From positions 1 to 48,374 of the forward strand of contig CAZLTC010000012.1 in the NCBI GenBank assembly GCA_964562405.1: a DNA stretch of 48,374 bases, given 5' to 3'. The position numbers and the translations under genes were made by a program. Positions 46,903 through 48,374 of this stretch are shown here, one piece after another. Position 1 is the stretch's first letter. Each line of letters begins with the position of its first letter. The notes beneath the pieces were generated by a model. The model saw only the letters and a program-made list of their open reading frames with translations, searched no databases and was not told the origin of the DNA. This DNA comes from WJLY01 sp964562405 (lineage in GTDB: Bacteria > Joyebacterota > Joyebacteria > Joyebacterales > Joyebacteraceae).

Positions 46903-48368
46903 GCGGAGCGAGCGTCTACGGCTCGGTCATGGCAGGCTACCTCGTGCTACTCGTGCTCATGGGCGTCTTCATGGGCAGGAAGACACGCAGTGCCGAGGAT
47001 TTCTATATCGGTGGTCGCCAGGTCGGTCCGTGGGTGACGGCGTTCTCGTTCGTGGCCGCCTACTTCAGCTCCGTGGTCATAGTTGGCGGCGGGGCGTTCG
47101 GGTACCGATTCGGCATGTCGACACTCTGGATCGCCGCCTCGAACGTGCTGATCGGCTGCACACTCGTGTGGATCGTGATGGGCCGCCGGCTCTGGCAGTT
47201 CACCAAGCGGCTCGACGCCATGACGATACCCGGGTTCATCGGGCGCCGGTACGGAGCACGCGAGGCAGAAGTCATCTCAGCTGTCATTATCTTTGTCTTC
47301 ATGATCGTGTACAACGTGAGCGTGCTGGTCGGCATGGGGCGCATCATGGAAGGCCTCATGAACATCCCGTACACGATGGCCGTTGTCATCTCAGGACTCA
47401 TCATACTCATCTACGTATCGATTGGCGGGTATCTCGCTGTCGTGTGGACCAGCTTCGTCCAGGCGTGGATCATGATCTTCGGATTGCTTCTGCTCGCGTT
47501 CGCCACGCTGCGCGCCGTGGGAGGCTTCACCGCCGGCACCGTCGCTCTCGCCGCGCTCGATCGGGGCTTCGTCGACACGCCGGGTGTGTGGGGTTGGAGC
47601 GGGCTGCTGTCGTTCGCGCTCATCGTCAGTCTGGGCGTCTGGGGGATGCCGCAGCTGCTCGTGCGGTTCTACTCCATGCGGAGCACCCGCGTGCTCAGAC
47701 TCGGCACGGTCCTGGCCACTCTGGGGGGGGCGATGGCGGTGCTCCCGTACATGACGGGGGCATTCAGCAGGCTCGTCCTTCCGGCGCTCGACAACCCCGA
47801 CCTCGCAATACCGATGCTGACGGAGCGCGTGCTGAACCCTTGGGGCGGCGCCGTCTTCCTGGCGGGCGTGATGGCCGCCGGGATGTCGACGTTCGCGTCG
47901 GTGCTGATCATCGTGAGCGGAGCCATCGTCAAGGACCTTAGGCGCTCGGCCTCGAACGGAGCGGTCGAGGCCGTGGGTCCGACGACGCGAGTGGGCGCGA
48001 ATAGGGAGGTCCTTCTCGCAAGGCTCGCAAGCCTGGGGGCAGGGCTTATATCCCTCGTGATCGCGTACAGGCCCCCCGCGCTGGTGCTCGTCATAACCGC
48101 GTTCGCGTGGGCGGTCATCGCGTCCTCCTGCTTGTGGCCCGTTGTTCTGGGTGTCTACTGGAAGCGTGCGACAAGGGCGGGCGTCACTTCGTCGATGCTC
48201 GTGGGAGCCGCTGTGTCGCTGGGATGGATGGCGGCGGGCAGGCCGTTCGGAGTTCACGGGTTCATCCCGGGCGTGGCATCGTCACTCATCGTGCTTGTTG
48301 CCGTGAGCCTCGTGACGAAACCTCCGGCGCGTGAGATCGTGGACAGGGCCTGGGGGATAGGGACGTGA
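46899..48368 (+). CDS. Sodium:solute symporter family protein
   Basis: 489 residues with about 13 membrane helices. S-A-E-D-F-Y-I-G-G-R-Q-V-G-P-W near the N-terminus, G-G-A-F-G-Y-R-F-G, A-M-T-I-P-G-F-I-G-R-R-Y-G-A and G-G-Y-L-A-V-V-W-T-S-F-V-Q are SSS-family signatures; G-V-W-G-M-P-Q-L-L-V-R-F-Y-S recalls the PanF/PutP branch. The GTG start overlaps the small-protein stop with GGCAAGGAG as SD. The substrate cannot be told. The gene is complete; its own GTGA end (48365-48368) could start another coupled gene beyond the window. Confidence 0.88.
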   Translation: MSGASVYGSVMAGYLVLLVLMGVFMGRKTRSAEDFYIGGRQVGPWVTAFSFVAAYFSSVVIVGGGAFGYRFGMSTLWIAASNVLIGCTLVWIVMGRRLWQFTKRLDAMTIPGFIGRRYGAREAEVISAVIIFVFMIVYNVSVLVGMGRIMEGLMNIPYTMAVVISGLIILIYVSIGGYLAVVWTSFVQAWIMIFGLLLLAFATLRAVGGFTAGTVALAALDRGFVDTPGVWGWSGLLSFALIVSLGVWGMPQLLVRFYSMRSTRVLRLGTVLATLGGAMAVLPYMTGAFSRLVLPALDNPDLAIPMLTERVLNPWGGAVFLAGVMAAGMSTFASVLIIVSGAIVKDLRRSASNGAVEAVGPTTRVGANREVLLARLASLGAGLISLVIAYRPPALVLVITAFAWAVIASSCLWPVVLGVYWKRATRAGVTSSMLVGAAVSLGWMAAGRPFGVHGFIPGVASSLIVLVAVSLVTKPPAREIVDRAWGIGT

Positions 48369-48374
48369 GCACCC

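Noticed and set aside
1..48374. CRISPR arrays, insertion sequences, prophage or integrase genes
   Set aside because: Reading both strands, I found no regularly spaced repeats of 20-40 bp, transposase or integrase motifs, or terminal inverted repeats.

Overview
The window is high-GC bacterial DNA from a draft assembly: it has two runs of exactly 100 N, at 17724-17823 and 42356-42455. Genes are dense, with short gaps, ATGA/GTGA overlaps and good Shine-Dalgarno (SD) sites. There are no tRNA, rRNA, IS or CRISPR signatures. Lipoproteins, a porin-like beta-barrel protein, DUF3857 proteins, FG-GAP proteins and two secreted proteins ending in a FlgD/T9SS-like Ig domain (PNP...G-V-Y-F) suggest a diderm, probably of the FCB group (Eisenbacteria, Krumholzibacteriota or a relative). 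A ferredoxin-type 2-oxoacid oxidoreductase suggests anaerobic metabolism. This placement is inference from gene content.

Layout. 1-801: the end of a glutamate dehydrogenase with an in-frame TGA. 954-7869 (minus): an operon of two tandem DUF3857/transglutaminase-like secreted proteins, one lacking its catalytic Cys and His, followed by a receiver / PEP-synthase ATP-grasp fusion. 8151-11091: a secreted helical protein of unknown function, a HAD hydrolase and a site-2 protease. 11298-13724: a possible sulfur-relay group of TusA, DsrE-like and an IscS/NifS-like protein whose PLP lysine is aspartate, then a small membrane protein. 13871-19112: an arsenic locus of arsR, thioredoxin lipoprotein, ccdA, ArsP-type permease, small thioredoxin, arsF-like, arsC (cut by a gap) and acr3. 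19251-25952: secreted proteins, namely a truncated FG-GAP protein, a propeller-like protein, an HExxH metallopeptidase and a beta-helix protein.

26261-36214 is the most coherent system. A promoter with a CTG-N10-CAG LexA box in its spacer precedes lexA and nine same-strand, closely packed genes: SagB-type nitroreductase, a small unknown protein, ogt, a GyrI-like/Cys-rich fusion, an fpg-family glycosylase, dinB, a DUF72 protein with a clamp-binding-like motif, an alpha/beta hydrolase and an MrfA-type helicase. It looks like an SOS-controlled repair and detoxification operon. The MrfB-type exonuclease, partner of MrfA in Bacillus, lies 4.8 kb downstream at 40976-41794 after a metallo-beta-lactamase-fold protein, a dipeptide epimerase and a TPR/FG-GAP lipoprotein. 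41963-45654 holds a 2-oxoacid:ferredoxin oxidoreductase, a nitroreductase and a sulfite-oxidase-like lipoprotein. 45824-48368 holds an outer-membrane protein and a sodium:solute symporter with its tiny accessory membrane protein.
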